A stretch of 64,000 nt of DNA from Bacillus siamensis KCTC 13613 (GCF_000262045.1 NZ_AJVF01000041.1:186001-250000), one strand, 5' to 3'; shown: positions 23,053-33,532, counted from the first letter of the stretch. Numbers and translations are program-made. Notes: a model not told the origin generated them from the letters alone.

Positions 23053-23127
23053 CAAGCTCTGCGTCAGTTGTGCCGGAGAAGAAAAATTTGTATGATGAAA
23101 AGCAGGAAACGACTGGGGGTTAACAGT

Positions 23128-24840
23128 ATGCATAAAAAAGATATCATCAGGCTGCTTGAAACGATTGCGGTCTATATGGAACTGAAAGGGGACAACCCGT
23201 TTAAAATATCAGCCTTCCGAAAAGCGGCAGCGGCGCTTGAGCAGGATGACCGCAGCCTGTCGGAAATCGACGACATGATGTCTTTATCCGGAATCGGAAA
23301 AGGCACCTACGGCGTCATTCGTGAATATATGCAGGAAGGTGTGTCCAGCACGCTTCTCCAATTGCAGAAAGAAGTCCCGGAAGGCTTGGTTCCTCTTTTG
23401 AAGCTTCCGGGCCTAGGCGGCAAAAAAATCGCCAAACTGTATCAGGAGCTTGGCGTTCATGACGCGGAATCGCTGAAAGAAGCATGCGAGCAGCAAAAGG
23501 TGCAAGGGCTCGCCGGTTTCGGAAAAAAAACGGAGGAGAAAATCCTTCAGGCTCTCGGAGAAGCTGGAAAACAGCCGGAACGTTTTCCGATCGGCTATGC
23601 GCTCGGCATTGCTTCAGTAATTGAAGAACATTTGGACCGGCTGACGGATATTCAGAAATATTCCCGGGCCGGCAGTCTCAGAAGAGCGCGGGAGACTGTT
23701 AAAGATCTCGATTACATTATCGCTACAGATCATCCGGAGGCTGTCAGAGATCAGCTTCTGTCCCTGCCGAACGTAAAAGACGTGATAGCGAGCGGGGATA
23801 CAAAGGTATCAGTTATCCTGACCTTTGAATATGAGACGAGTGTGGATTTCCGGCTTGTGACAGAGGAGCAGTTTGCGACCACACTGCACCATTTTACCGG
23901 CTCGAAAGATCACAACATTAAGATGCGCCAGCTGGCGAAAGAGCGCGGCGAACGGATCAGCGAATACGGAGTAGAAACCATAGAAACGGGAGAAGTCAAA
24001 ACGTTTCCGAGTGAAGAAGCCTTTTACGCCCACTTCGGTCTGCCGTTTATTCCTCCGGAGCTCAGAGAAAGCGGGCAGGAGGTCGACACGTACCGGGAAG
24101 AAACGGACCTTGTGGAGCAAAAAGCGATAAAAGGCGATCTCCACATGCACTCAGCCTGGAGTGACGGCGCTTTTTCCATCAGGGAAATGGCAGAAGCGTG
24201 TATGGCAAAAGGCTATCAGTACATGGCGATCACCGACCATTCCCAATATTTAAAGGTAGCCAACGGGTTAACGGCCGAACGGCTCAGAAAACAAGCGGAA
24301 GAAATTGACGCGTTAAACGCTGAGTTTGAAAACTTTCATATTTTTAAAGGCGTAGAAATGGACATTCTCCCCGACGGTTCGCTTGATTATGATGACAGTG
24401 TTCTGTCTGAAATGGATCTTGTCATCGCATCTATTCATTCAAGCTTCAGCCAGCCGGAGCATGTCATTATGAAACGGCTTGAACAGGCGCTGACGAATAA
24501 GCACGTGGACATTATCGCCCACCCGACGGGCCGCCTGATCGGCAGACGGGCCGGCTATGAAGTCGACATCGACATGCTGATTGAGCTCGCAGCCAAAACA
24601 AATACGGCGCTTGAGCTGAATGCAAACCCCGCGCGTCTCGATTTACGGACTGAGCATCTGATCAAAGCAAACGAAAAAGGCGTGACTTTGGTCATTAATA
24701 CGGATGCCCATAATATAGAAATGCTCGATGACATGAAAACGGGCGTGACCGCTGCGCGCAAAGGCTGGACTGAAACAAAGCATGTGTTAAACGCCCGGCC
24801 GTTACATGAGGTCAAAGCATTTCTGACGCGCAATGATTAA
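23128..24840 (+). CDS. polX: family X DNA polymerase / 3'-5' exonuclease PolX
   Basis: Base-excision-repair polymerase, 570 residues as in B. subtilis. N-terminal HhH-containing Pol beta-like core ([15 protein letters not shown]), a nucleotidyltransferase region ([17 protein letters not shown]), then a C-terminal PHP exonuclease domain starting at [15 protein letters not shown] 23128 follows CTGGGGGT; the frame is open upstream to 23068 but without homology. Confidence 0.96.
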   Translation: MHKKDIIRLLETIAVYMELKGDNPFKISAFRKAAAALEQDDRSLSEIDDMMSLSGIGKGTYGVIREYMQEGVSSTLLQLQKEVPEGLVPLLKLPGLGGKKIAKLYQELGVHDAESLKEACEQQKVQGLAGFGKKTEEKILQALGEAGKQPERFPIGYALGIASVIEEHLDRLTDIQKYSRAGSLRRARETVKDLDYIIATDHPEAVRDQLLSLPNVKDVIASGDTKVSVILTFEYETSVDFRLVTEEQFATTLHHFTGSKDHNIKMRQLAKERGERISEYGVETIETGEVKTFPSEEAFYAHFGLPFIPPELRESGQEVDTYREETDLVEQKAIKGDLHMHSAWSDGAFSIREMAEACMAKGYQYMAITDHSQYLKVANGLTAERLRKQAEEIDALNAEFENFHIFKGVEMDILPDGSLDYDDSVLSEMDLVIASIHSSFSQPEHVIMKRLEQALTNKHVDIIAHPTGRLIGRRAGYEVDIDMLIELAAKTNTALELNANPARLDLRTEHLIKANEKGVTLVINTDAHNIEMLDDMKTGVTAARKGWTETKHVLNARPLHEVKAFLTRND

Positions 24841-24860
24841 GTAAGGAGGACCATAAAACC

Positions 24861-27218
24861 GTGCAGCAAAAAGTGTTATCATCACTTGAATTTCATAAAG
24901 TAAAAGAACAGATTACCGCACATGCCGCCTCATCGCTCGGCCGGGAAAAGCTTCTGCAGCTGAAGCCTTTGACGGACCTCGCCGACATCCAAAAACAGCT
25001 GGATGAAGTCGAAGAAGCATCCGCGGTCATGCGCTTAAGAGGCCATGCCCCGTTCGGCGGGCTGACCGATATAAGATCGGCTTTGCGGCGGGCGGAAATC
25101 GGCAGTGTGCTGACTCCGGCGGAATTTACCGAATTGTCCGGGCTGCTGTATGCCGTTAAACAAATGAAGCACTTTATCAGCCAAATGACAGATGACGGCG
25201 TCAGCATTCCGCTGATACAGGCCCATGCAGAAGAACTGATTACATTGGGCGATTTGGAAAGGGAGATTAACTCCTGCATTGATGATCACGGCGAAGTGCT
25301 TGATCATGCATCCCCCGCCCTAAGAGGAATCCGGACGCAGCTCAGGACGCTTGAATCAAGAGTGAGAGACCGTCTTGAATCGATGCTGCGTTCATCTTCC
25401 GCATCAAAAATGCTGTCTGACACCATCGTTACGATCCGGAATGACCGCTTTGTCATTCCGGTCAAACAGGAATACAGATCAAGCTACGGCGGAATTGTCC
25501 ACGATACATCTTCATCCGGTGCGACACTTTTTATTGAACCGCAGGCGATCGTAGATATGAACAACTCGCTTCAGCAGGCGAAGGTAAAAGAAAAACAGGA
25601 AATCGAACGGATTCTCCGGATGCTGACGGAGCATACGGCTGAACACACACATGAAATCGCTAAAAATGTAGAAGTGCTGCAGACATTGGATTTCATTTTC
25701 GCCAAAGCGAGATACGCAAAAGCGATGAAGGCGACAAAACCATTCATGAACGGAGACGGCTTTATCCGTCTTAAAAAAGCGCGCCATCCGCTGCTGCCCC
25801 AAGATCAAGTCGTCGCCAACGATATTGAACTGGGCGGAGATTATTCAACGATCGTCATCACGGGCCCGAATACGGGCGGTAAAACCGTTACGTTAAAAAC
25901 ACTCGGGCTGCTGACGATAATGGCGCAGGCAGGATTGCACATACCGGCTGATGAGGGATCGGAAGCCGCCGTATTTGACAATGTGTTTGCCGATATCGGA
26001 GATGAACAGTCGATCGAACAAAGTCTGAGTACGTTCTCATCCCACATGGTCAATATCGTCAGTATTTTAAAAGAAGTGTCTGAAAACAGCCTTGTGCTGT
26101 TTGATGAACTCGGTGCCGGAACAGACCCGCAGGAGGGGGCGGCGCTTGCCATGAGCATTCTTGACGAAGTCCACCGGACAAACGCCAGAGTGCTTGCGAC
26201 AACCCATTATCCGGAACTGAAAGCATACGGATATAACCGGCAAGGCGTCATGAACGCCAGCGTTGAATTTGACATTGAAACACTTTCGCCTACCTATAAG
26301 CTCCTGATCGGAGTCCCGGGCCGAAGCAACGCATTTGAAATTTCAAGACGCCTCGGCCTGCCGGAGCATATCATCGGCCAGGCGAAGTCAGAAATGACCG
26401 CCGAACACAACGAAGTCGATCTGATGATCGCATCGCTTGAAAAAAGCAAAAAAAGAGCGGATGAAGAGCTTTCTGAAACCGAATCAATCAGAAAAGAAGC
26501 AGAAAAACTGCATAAAGAGCTTCAGCAGCAAATCATTGAGCTGAACGCCCAAAAAGATAAAATGATGGAAGAAGCCGAACAAAAAGCGGCGGAAAAACTG
26601 GAAGCCGCCGCAAATGAAGCCGAACAGATCATCCGCGAGCTCCGGTCCATCAAGCAAGAACACAGATCCTTTAAGGAACACGAGCTGATTGATGCCAAAA
26701 AACGTCTCGGAGACGCGATGCCGGCTTTTGAAAAATCAAAGCAGCCGGAAAGAAAAACAGAGAAAAAACGCGAGCTGAAGCCGGGCGACGAAGTAAAGGT
26801 GCTCACATTCGGACAAAAAGGGGCGCTGCTTGAAAAAACCGGCGAGAAAGAATGGAACGTCCAAATCGGCATCCTCAAAATGAAGGTGAAGGAAAAAGAT
26901 CTCGAGTTTCTCAAATCGGCTCCTGAACCGAAAAAAGAAAAAGCAATCACCGCCGTAAAAGGGAAGGATTATCACGTATCCCTTGAACTTGACCTCAGGG
27001 GAGAGCGTTACGAAAATGCCCTCAGCCGCGTCGAAAAATATTTAGATGACGCGGTGCTTGCCGGCTACCCGAGAGTGTCCATCATTCACGGAAAAGGCAC
27101 GGGTGCCCTTCGCAAAGGGGTGCAGGATCTTCTGAAAAACCACCGCAGCGTGAAAAGCGCGCGGTTCGGGGAAGCGGGGGAAGGAGGATCAGGCGTAACG
27201 ATTGTCGAACTAAAATAA
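24861..27218 (+). CDS. mutSB: MutS2 endonuclease / ribosome-rescue ATPase
   Basis: MutS2 family protein of 785 residues. The ATPase has Walker A GPNTGGKT and Walker [14 protein letters not shown] long coiled coil and KOW-like region follow, then a C-terminal Smr domain with LDLRGERY and [11 protein letters not shown]. Family members suppress homologous recombination, and in B. subtilis also act on collided ribosomes. GTG start at 24861 behind AAGGAGG, 20 bases after polX. Confidence 0.97.
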   Translation: MQQKVLSSLEFHKVKEQITAHAASSLGREKLLQLKPLTDLADIQKQLDEVEEASAVMRLRGHAPFGGLTDIRSALRRAEIGSVLTPAEFTELSGLLYAVKQMKHFISQMTDDGVSIPLIQAHAEELITLGDLEREINSCIDDHGEVLDHASPALRGIRTQLRTLESRVRDRLESMLRSSSASKMLSDTIVTIRNDRFVIPVKQEYRSSYGGIVHDTSSSGATLFIEPQAIVDMNNSLQQAKVKEKQEIERILRMLTEHTAEHTHEIAKNVEVLQTLDFIFAKARYAKAMKATKPFMNGDGFIRLKKARHPLLPQDQVVANDIELGGDYSTIVITGPNTGGKTVTLKTLGLLTIMAQAGLHIPADEGSEAAVFDNVFADIGDEQSIEQSLSTFSSHMVNIVSILKEVSENSLVLFDELGAGTDPQEGAALAMSILDEVHRTNARVLATTHYPELKAYGYNRQGVMNASVEFDIETLSPTYKLLIGVPGRSNAFEISRRLGLPEHIIGQAKSEMTAEHNEVDLMIASLEKSKKRADEELSETESIRKEAEKLHKELQQQIIELNAQKDKMMEEAEQKAAEKLEAAANEAEQIIRELRSIKQEHRSFKEHELIDAKKRLGDAMPAFEKSKQPERKTEKKRELKPGDEVKVLTFGQKGALLEKTGEKEWNVQIGILKMKVKEKDLEFLKSAPEPKKEKAITAVKGKDYHVSLELDLRGERYENALSRVEKYLDDAVLAGYPRVSIIHGKGTGALRKGVQDLLKNHRSVKSARFGEAGEGGSGVTIVELK

Positions 27219-27234
27219 AAAGGGAGAAAACGTC

Positions 27235-27639
27235 ATGAATGCTTTTTGGGAAAATGAGCTTGTTGAAATCGCGGCTTATTACAGTGTGGCCGTCTTGTGT
27301 CTCGTCATTTTTCTGACCGTGTTTGAATTGGTGACATCCTATAAAAACTGGGTGGAAATCCAAAAAGGCAATCTTGCGGTGGCAATGGCGACCGGAGGGA
27401 AAATTCTCGGTATCGCGAATGTCTTTCAGCACAGCATCGCCCAGCATAATTCGCTTTTGCAAATGATCGGCTGGGGCGTATACGGATTTATTATGCTTTT
27501 AATCAGCTATTTTATCTTTGAATTTCTGACGCCCCGGTTTAAAATTGATAAAGAAATCGAAAAAGATAACAGAGCTGTCGGCTTTATTTCATTTGTCATC
27601 TCAGTCGGCCTGTCATTTGTGGTGGCCGCCGGGATTTAA
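27235..27639 (+). CDS. yshE: DUF350 membrane protein YshE
   Basis: 134-residue membrane protein with about four helices, DUF350 family, function unknown. It starts 16 bases after mutSB with AAAGGGAGA and is probably in the same transcript. A tiny membrane ORF follows it. Confidence 0.9.
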   Translation: MNAFWENELVEIAAYYSVAVLCLVIFLTVFELVTSYKNWVEIQKGNLAVAMATGGKILGIANVFQHSIAQHNSLLQMIGWGVYGFIMLLISYFIFEFLTPRFKIDKEIEKDNRAVGFISFVISVGLSFVVAAGI

Positions 27640-27653
27640 GGGGACGGGGAAAA

Positions 27654-27737
27654 ATGGAGAAGCTTGCGAAAGTGCTGCTGTCGGCAGCGGGAATTTTTCT
27701 GTTCATCGGACTTATTTATCTGGTCATGACATCTTAA
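27654..27737 (+). CDS. 27-residue membrane peptide downstream of yshE
   Basis: ATG behind GGGGACGGGGA encodes 27 residues: a short charged N terminus (MEKLAKVLL) and one hydrophobic helix (about residues 7-25). It sits 14 bases after yshE and just before the terminator, so it is probably co-transcribed. Function unknown. Single-helix peptides of this sort are often missed in annotation. Confidence 0.55.
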   Translation: MEKLAKVLLSAAGIFLFIGLIYLVMTS

Positions 27738-27742
27738 TACTG

Positions 27743-27782
27743 AAAAAGGGCTGCCGAATTGAAATCGGCAGTCTTTTTTATT
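27743..27782 (+). terminator. terminator after yshE segment
   Basis: GGGCTGCCGA / TCGGCAGTC-type hairpin followed by TTTTTTATT. Confidence 0.88.
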
Positions 27783-28437
27783 GAGAATACCAGTTTATGC
27801 TCATCGTATCAGAGCAAATGACGGCTTCCCAATTCATGGCGCGGATAACAGACAGCATGTCTTGATCCTCCATGAGAAAGAGTGTTGTGAAAGAATCGTA
27901 CACACTCATAAAAGCGGCAATCATCATGTCAGCCTGCAGCAGTCCGCATACATCCGAAGGCGACGTTTGCTTGAGCGAAAATAGGCCTTCCGCTTCGATC
28001 GGCTCATAAAAAGTGCAGCGCTCAATGCCTTTTGAACGAAACACGTCCAAGAGTCCCGGTATCAAAAATGGCGAAGTGACATCATCGCTCGGCAAGTACA
28101 GATCGGGATGATGAAGCCGATTTAACAGCTCGGCGGATTCAGGATGTGCATATTCATCCCGCAGTGCCATGACAGCGGTCATAAGGAGAAGCGCCATCTC
28201 TTTTTCAGAGCGCAGTCCGCAGACGGTCATGCGGTTTTCCAGGAAACGGGTCTGCCCGTTGTGATGATCTCCTCATCACTCGGATAGATATGCTCAAAAG
28301 GCCGCTTGCGCTTTTGCGCTTCCCACCCATCCGGCATTCGGATTAAAGGGATGAAGCAAAAAGGCGGTTGAAGTAAACGGCTTCGGCAGCTGGCGCAGGA
28401 TAGGAACTCCCTCTTCAAAATGCAGCGTTTCCAGCAA
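27778..28437 (-). pseudogene. frameshifted DUF2711-like gene
   Basis: Three consecutive minus-strand reading frames together look like one protein. The first, from TTG 28437 behind AGGAGGT, begins LLETLHFEEGVPILRQLPKP. The second contains HIYPSDEEIITTGRPVSW. The third (27778-28230) is 150 residues with AFMSVYDSFTTLFL and MNWEAVICS. The pieces resemble successive parts of DUF2711 proteins (recognised from memory). Two shifts, near 28340 and 28232, are needed to join them. I know of no counterpart at this spot in B. subtilis 168. Sequencing error is possible but would have to occur twice. Function unknown. Confidence 0.6.
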
Positions 28438-28477
28438 ACTCAACACCTCCTGAACTCGAAAAATCACATGAAACGCT

Positions 28478-28507
28478 TTCCAATTCCAATCAGCCTTCTG
28501 CTATAAT
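28478..28507 (+). promoter_or_regulatory. lcfA promoter
   Basis: TATAAT at 28502-28507 with a poor -35 (TTCCAA at 28478-28483, spacing 18), 35 bases upstream of lcfA. No FadR palindrome is seen here. Confidence 0.55.
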
Positions 28508-28541
28508 AATAGCGTATAGGAAAACAGAAGGGAGAGGTTTT

Positions 28542-30230
28542 ATGCAGTCTGAAAAGCCATGGCTTTCTCAATATCCCGAAGAGATTCCGCATGAGCTTGA
28601 ATTTACCGGTCAAACCCTGCCATCCAATCTGACAAACTCCGCAGCTCAATTCCCGAACCATACCGCCATTTATTTTCTCGGAAAAAAACTCACATTCCAA
28701 GACGTTCTCACAGATTCATTAAAGCTAGCCGCTTTTTTACGCAAAACAGGCCTGAAAAAAGGCGACAGAGCCGCCATTATGCTGCCCAATTGTCCGCAGT
28801 CGGTCATCGCATTTTACGGCGTATTGTTCGCCGGGGGCATAGTCGTTCAGACCAATCCGCTCTACACGGAACACGAGCTTGAGTATCAGCTGCAAGACAG
28901 TTCGCCGCGCGTGATCATCACCCTCGATATGCTGTTTCCGAAGGTGATAAAAATGAAAACGTTGTCAATCATTGAACGCATTATTACAACCAGTATCAAA
29001 GACTTTTTGCCGTTTCCGAAAAATATGCTTTATACACTCACGCAAAAAAAACAAGTGCATATCGATTATGACGGACATGAACAGATTCACAGCTTAGCGG
29101 ACATTTTAAAAAATGAAAAAGCGGAGAAGGCGGAGGAATTTGATATTGATCCTGAGCATGACATCGCCGTGCTTCAATACACGGGCGGAACAACCGGCTA
29201 TCCGAAAGGCGTCATGCTCACGCACAAAAACATTCAGGCCAATACAGAAATGGGCGCCGCCTGGATGTACAAAATGAAAAAGGGAGCCGAAAAAGTGCTC
29301 GGCATCGTCCCTTTTTTTCATGTGTACGGATTAACCGCCGTGCTGAATTTTTCCATCATGCAGGGGTGTGAAATGATTCTGCTTCCTAAATTCAATCCTT
29401 TGGATACCCTGAAAACAATCGACAGGCAAAAGCCGACAGTTTTTCCGGGAGCTCCGACGATTTACATCGGGCTTTTGCATCATCCGGAACTGAATCAATA
29501 TGATTTGTCCTCCATAAAAAGCTGTCCGAGCGGTTCAGCAGCGCTCCCGGTCGAAGTCAAACAGAAATTTGAAAAAGTGACCGGCGGAAAGCTTGTGGAA
29601 GGCTACGGATTATCCGAAGCATCACCGGTGACCCATTCAAATTTCATCTGGGGAAAAAATAAGCCCGGCAGCATCGGCTGTCCCTGGCCCAATACCGACG
29701 CCGGAATCTATTCAGAAGAAAAAGGCGGGCTTGCGGAGCCGTATGAACACGGCGAGCTGATCGTAAAAGGTCCGCAGGTTATGAAAGGCTATTGGAACAA
29801 GCAGGAGGAGACGGCCCGTGTCATCAGAGACGGCTGGCTGTTTACCGGAGACATGGGATATATGGATGAGGAAGGATTTTTCTACATCGCCGACAGGAAA
29901 AAAGACATCATCATTGCCGGGGGATACAACATTTACCCTCGTGAGGTGGAAGAGGCGCTGTATGAGCATGAAGCCGTTCAGGAAATCGTCGTAGCGGGCG
30001 TGCCTGATTCCTACAGAGGGGAGACGGTGAAAGCATTTGTCGTTTTGAAAAAAGGCGCCGAAGCGGATGCCGATGAGCTTGATGCGTTTGCAAGAGAGCG
30101 GCTTGCGCCCTACAAAGTCCCGAAGCTGTACGAATTCAGAAAAGAGCTTCCGAAAACGGCCGTCGGAAAGATATTAAGAAGGCGTCTCGTCGAAGAGGAG
30201 GATGCTTCCCATGAAAACAAGGTGCCTTAA
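28542..30230 (+). CDS. lcfA: long-chain fatty-acid-CoA ligase LcfA
   Basis: Activates fatty acids to acyl-CoA for beta-oxidation with ATP hydrolysed to AMP. 562 residues of the ANL superfamily. The P-loop is YTGGTTGYPKGVM, motif A5 is GYGLSEASPV and motif A7 is LFTGDMGYMDEEGFF. The ATG follows AAGGGAGAGG. It is the first gene of the lcfA-fadR-fadB-etfB-etfA group, but 82 bases separate it from fadR and contain a separate promoter and operator. Confidence 0.97.
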   Translation: MQSEKPWLSQYPEEIPHELEFTGQTLPSNLTNSAAQFPNHTAIYFLGKKLTFQDVLTDSLKLAAFLRKTGLKKGDRAAIMLPNCPQSVIAFYGVLFAGGIVVQTNPLYTEHELEYQLQDSSPRVIITLDMLFPKVIKMKTLSIIERIITTSIKDFLPFPKNMLYTLTQKKQVHIDYDGHEQIHSLADILKNEKAEKAEEFDIDPEHDIAVLQYTGGTTGYPKGVMLTHKNIQANTEMGAAWMYKMKKGAEKVLGIVPFFHVYGLTAVLNFSIMQGCEMILLPKFNPLDTLKTIDRQKPTVFPGAPTIYIGLLHHPELNQYDLSSIKSCPSGSAALPVEVKQKFEKVTGGKLVEGYGLSEASPVTHSNFIWGKNKPGSIGCPWPNTDAGIYSEEKGGLAEPYEHGELIVKGPQVMKGYWNKQEETARVIRDGWLFTGDMGYMDEEGFFYIADRKKDIIIAGGYNIYPREVEEALYEHEAVQEIVVAGVPDSYRGETVKAFVVLKKGAEADADELDAFARERLAPYKVPKLYEFRKELPKTAVGKILRRRLVEEEDASHENKVP

Positions 30231-30239
30231 AAGAAAAAC

Positions 30240-30268
30240 TTGACAAAATCGGGAATCCTTTTTATCAT
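30240..30268 (+). promoter_or_regulatory. SigA promoter before fadR
   Basis: TTGACA (30240-30245), 17-base spacer, TATCAT (30263-30268). It lies in the lcfA-fadR gap and its expected start point falls in the FadR operator. Confidence 0.75.
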
Positions 30269-30274
30269 GAAGTT

Positions 30275-30294
30275 ATGAATGAATGGTCATTCAT
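30275..30294. promoter_or_regulatory. FadR operator
   Basis: Palindrome with half-sites TGAATGA and TCATTCA around a 4-base centre, matching the known Bacillus FadR box. It covers the start region of the fadR promoter, so FadR should repress fadR-fadB-etfB-etfA until long-chain acyl-CoA binds. Confidence 0.88.
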
Positions 30295-30312
30295 TTATTG
30301 AAGGAAGGAACG

Positions 30313-30903
30313 ATGACATTGAACCAAAAACGGCCAAAGTATATGCAGATCATTGATGCAGCAGTAGAAGTCATAGCGGAAAACGGCTATCACCAATCAC
30401 AGGTGTCCAAAATCGCCAAGCAGGCCGGCGTTGCGGACGGCACCATCTATTTATATTTCAAAAACAAAGAGGATATACTCATTTCTCTTTTTAAAGAAAA
30501 GATGGGCCAGTTCATTGAACGCATGGAAGAAGAAGTGAAAGAAAAAACGACGGCAAAAGAAAAACTCGCTCTCGTCATTAAGCAGCACTTCACACTGCTC
30601 GGCAATGACCGCCACCTCGCGATTGTGACCCAGCTTGAGCTCAGACAGTCGAATATCAAGCTGCGCCTGAAAATCAATGATATTTTAAAAGGTTATTTAA
30701 ACATGCTGGACACCATTTTGACCGAAGGAATCGAGTCGGGCGAATGGAAAGACAATCTCGACGTCCGCCTCGCCCGGCAGATGATATTCGGGACGATAGA
30801 TGAAACAGTGACAACATGGGTGATGAACGATCAGAAATATGATCTTCCGGATTTGTCAGACAAGGTATTGGAACTGTTGGTGTCAGGGATTCATCAAAAC
30901 TAA
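30313..30903 (+). CDS. fadR: fatty-acid degradation repressor FadR (TetR family)
   Basis: TetR-family repressor of beta-oxidation genes, released by long-chain acyl-CoA. 196 residues. The N-terminal helix-turn-helix (HQSQVSKIAKQAGVADGTIYLYF, about residues 30-52) is nearly identical to B. subtilis FadR. ATG 30313 is used; a TTG at 30319 would align exactly with the 168 start. Preceded by its own operator, implying autoregulation. Confidence 0.97.
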   Translation: MTLNQKRPKYMQIIDAAVEVIAENGYHQSQVSKIAKQAGVADGTIYLYFKNKEDILISLFKEKMGQFIERMEEEVKEKTTAKEKLALVIKQHFTLLGNDRHLAIVTQLELRQSNIKLRLKINDILKGYLNMLDTILTEGIESGEWKDNLDVRLARQMIFGTIDETVTTWVMNDQKYDLPDLSDKVLELLVSGIHQN

Positions 30904-30916
30904 AGGGGGTTGACGG

Positions 30917-31696
30917 ATGAACAGCCTTTCAGTGGCGGTTGAACAATCTGTCGCGGTGATCACCATCAATCATCAGCCGGCCAACGCGCTGTCCGGTGCG
31001 GTTTTAGCTGAATTATCCGGTCTGTTCGACCGGTGTGAAACAGATGACAGCGTCAGAAGCATCATCATTCGCGGTGAGGGAAAATTTTTTTCGGCGGGCG
31101 CCGATATAAAGGAATTTACGTCGCTTGATGATCTTGAGCAATCCTCTGCCATGGCGGATAAAGGCCAGCAGCTGATGGAAAGAATTGAAGGGTTTCCGAA
31201 GCCCGTTATCGCGGCGATTCACGGCGCTGCGCTCGGCGGCGGTCTGGAGCTTGCCATGGCCTGCCATATCAGAATCGCCACATTGGATGCAAAGCTCGGC
31301 CTGCCCGAGCTGAATCTCGGCATTATTCCGGGCTTTGCCGGGACGCAGCGCCTGCCCCGGTACGTCGGCACGGCGAAAGCGCTTGAGATGATCGGCACTT
31401 CAGAACCTGTGACCGGAGAAGAAGCGCTCAGCCTCGGGCTTGTCACAATAGGCGCCGAAAATGAAGAGGAGCTGCTGGAAAAGGCGAAAACGCTAGCGGG
31501 CAAGTTTGCGGAAAAAAGCCCGCAGTCGATGGCTTCCCTGCTTGAGCTTCTTTATTCAAACAAAGTCTATTCTTATGACGGCGGCTTAAAGCTCGAAGCA
31601 AAGCGCTTTGGGGAAGCATTTGCATCAGAAGACGCAAAAGAAGGCATTCAGGCATTTCTCGAAAAAAGAAAGCCTCAATTCGGTGGGCGAAGATAA
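30917..31696 (+). CDS. fadB: enoyl-CoA hydratase FadB
   Basis: Crotonase-fold hydratase of beta-oxidation, 259 residues. Oxyanion-hole motifs are seen in SAGADIKEF and HGAALGGGLELAMACHIRIA; the catalytic region PELNLGIIPGFAGTQRLPR is conserved. The ATG follows AAAGGGGGT 13 bases after fadR. Confidence 0.95.
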   Translation: MNSLSVAVEQSVAVITINHQPANALSGAVLAELSGLFDRCETDDSVRSIIIRGEGKFFSAGADIKEFTSLDDLEQSSAMADKGQQLMERIEGFPKPVIAAIHGAALGGGLELAMACHIRIATLDAKLGLPELNLGIIPGFAGTQRLPRYVGTAKALEMIGTSEPVTGEEALSLGLVTIGAENEEELLEKAKTLAGKFAEKSPQSMASLLELLYSNKVYSYDGGLKLEAKRFGEAFASEDAKEGIQAFLEKRKPQFGGRR

Positions 31697-31709
31697 AGGG
31701 GATAAGAAT

Positions 31710-32483
31710 ATGAATCTATTTGTACTGATGAAACGGACGTTTGACACAGAAGAGAAAATCGTCATTGAAGCAGGAAAGATTCAGGAAGACGGAGCCGAGT
31801 TTATCATTAATCCGTATGATGAATACGCCATTGAAGAAGCGATTCAGCTGAAAGAAGAGCATGGCGGAACTGTTACCGCCGTAACCGTCGGCGGAGAAGA
31901 TGCGGAGAAAGAACTCCGCACCGCTCTTGCGATGGGGTGCGACCAGGCGGTATTAATCAATATTGAGGATGACCTGAGCGATCCCGACCAATACTCCATT
32001 TCCACGATCTTATATCACTATTTCAAGGACCGGGAATATGATCTGATTCTCGGCGGAAATGTCGCGATTGACGGCGGTTCCGGCCAAGTGGCGCCAAGGC
32101 TTGCCGAACTGTTGAACATTCCTTGCGTCACAACGATTACAAAACTGACAATCAGCGGCGATGAAGCTGTGGCAGAGAAAGACAACGAAGGGGATACCGA
32201 AGTCATTAAAACCTCACTTCCTTTAGTCATCACGGCACAGCAAGGCTTAAACGAGCCGCGCTATCCGTCGCTTCCGGGCATTATGAAGGCGAAGAAAAAA
32301 CCGCTGGAAGAGCTTGAGCTCGATGACCTCGACATTGATGAAGATGATGCTGCACCGAAACTCAAAACGATCGAACGTTTTCTCCCGCCGCAAAAAGAAG
32401 CGGGCAAACTGATCGAAGGAGAAGCCGCTCAGCAGGCGAAGGAGCTTGTCTCACTGCTGAGAAAAGAAGCCAAAGTCGTATAA
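31710..32483 (+). CDS. etfB: electron transfer flavoprotein beta subunit
   Basis: Small subunit of ETF, 257 residues as in B. subtilis. It passes electrons from acyl-CoA dehydrogenases to the respiratory chain. The signature region DREYDLILGGNVAIDGGSGQV is visible. ATG 31710 follows AAAGGGGA and matches homologues; the open frame extends back into fadB without support. Confidence 0.97.
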   Translation: MNLFVLMKRTFDTEEKIVIEAGKIQEDGAEFIINPYDEYAIEEAIQLKEEHGGTVTAVTVGGEDAEKELRTALAMGCDQAVLINIEDDLSDPDQYSISTILYHYFKDREYDLILGGNVAIDGGSGQVAPRLAELLNIPCVTTITKLTISGDEAVAEKDNEGDTEVIKTSLPLVITAQQGLNEPRYPSLPGIMKAKKKPLEELELDDLDIDEDDAAPKLKTIERFLPPQKEAGKLIEGEAAQQAKELVSLLRKEAKVV

Positions 32484-32514
32484 ACTGATATTAAAGAAAC
32501 TGGGGGATGTCAGA

Positions 32515-33492
32515 ATGGGAAAAAAAGTGATCGTACTCGGAGAAATTCGTGACGGCGCCTTACGGAACGTCACCTTTGAAGCCATAGCCGCAGGCAAAAC
32601 CATTTCCGGCGGAGGAGATGTCATCGGGGTGCTGTTGGGAAAAGGCGCGGCTGATGCAGCATCAGAACTCATTCAGTACGGCGCCGATAAAGTATTTACG
32701 GCCGATGCAGCGGGACTTTCTCAGTATACGGCAGACGGATATGCCGCGGTCCTCGGAGATCTGATCGAAAATGAAAAGCCCGATACGGTTATTTTCGGCC
32801 ATACTTCTATGGGAAAAGATTTGTCACCGAAGCTTGCGGCACGATTTGAAACGGGATTGATTTCAGACAGCACGGATGTAAGCGTTACCGGAGACAACAT
32901 CGTATTTACAAGACCGATCTATTCCGGCAAAGCCTTTGAACAGGTGATTTCAACCGATCCTTTCATCTTGGCGACAATCCGTCCGAATAACATTCAGGCA
33001 TTAGAAAGAGATGCAAGCCGCACGGGTGATATTGAAGAGCTTGCGGTCCCGCCGGCAGATTTGCGGACGGTCATTGAAGAAGTAGTTAAAAAAACAGCGG
33101 ACGGCGTGGATTTATCAGAAGCGAAAATCATCGTTGCGGGCGGCCGCGGTGTGAAAAGCAAAGATGGGTTTGAACCGTTAAAAGAACTTGCCGAAGTGCT
33201 GGGAGCAGCGGTGGGCGCTTCGCGCGGCGCGTGTGACGCGGATTATTGCGACTATTCTCTTCAAATCGGCCAGACGGGGAAAGTCGTTACACCGGATTTG
33301 TATATTGCCTGCGGAATTTCCGGAGCGATTCAGCACTTGGCGGGGATGTCGAACAGTAAAGTGATCGTTGCCATCAACAAAGACCCGGAAGCGGAAATAT
33401 TCAAAATAGCGGACTACGGAATTGTCGGCGATTTATTCGAAGTGGTTCCGCTCCTGACCCAGGAATTTAAAAAGGCCAATATTCATTCATAA
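32515..33492 (+). CDS. etfA: electron transfer flavoprotein alpha subunit
   Basis: FAD-binding large subunit of ETF, 325 residues. The C-terminal FAD domain shows GVKSKDGFEPLKELAE, GASRGACDADY, QIGQTGKVV and the late AINKDPEAEIF block. Begins 31 bases after etfB with GGGGGAT; last gene of the fatty-acid group, closed by a strong terminator. Confidence 0.97.
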   Translation: MGKKVIVLGEIRDGALRNVTFEAIAAGKTISGGGDVIGVLLGKGAADAASELIQYGADKVFTADAAGLSQYTADGYAAVLGDLIENEKPDTVIFGHTSMGKDLSPKLAARFETGLISDSTDVSVTGDNIVFTRPIYSGKAFEQVISTDPFILATIRPNNIQALERDASRTGDIEELAVPPADLRTVIEEVVKKTADGVDLSEAKIIVAGGRGVKSKDGFEPLKELAEVLGAAVGASRGACDADYCDYSLQIGQTGKVVTPDLYIACGISGAIQHLAGMSNSKVIVAINKDPEAEIFKIADYGIVGDLFEVVPLLTQEFKKANIHS

Positions 33493-33532
33493 CCAAAACC
33501 CTCTGGCTTCATTTGTCAGAGGGTTTTGGTTT
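33493..33532 (+). terminator. etfA terminator
   Basis: Perfect 15-base stem AACCAAAACCCTCTG / CAGAGGGTTTTGGTT with an 11-base loop. Confidence 0.92.

Noticed and set aside
28467-28482. Cre-like ATGAAACGCTTTCC near the lcfA promoter
   Set aside because: The left half is shifted by one base relative to the central CG, so several consensus positions fail. CcpA control of lcfA is known in B. subtilis but this site is not convincing.
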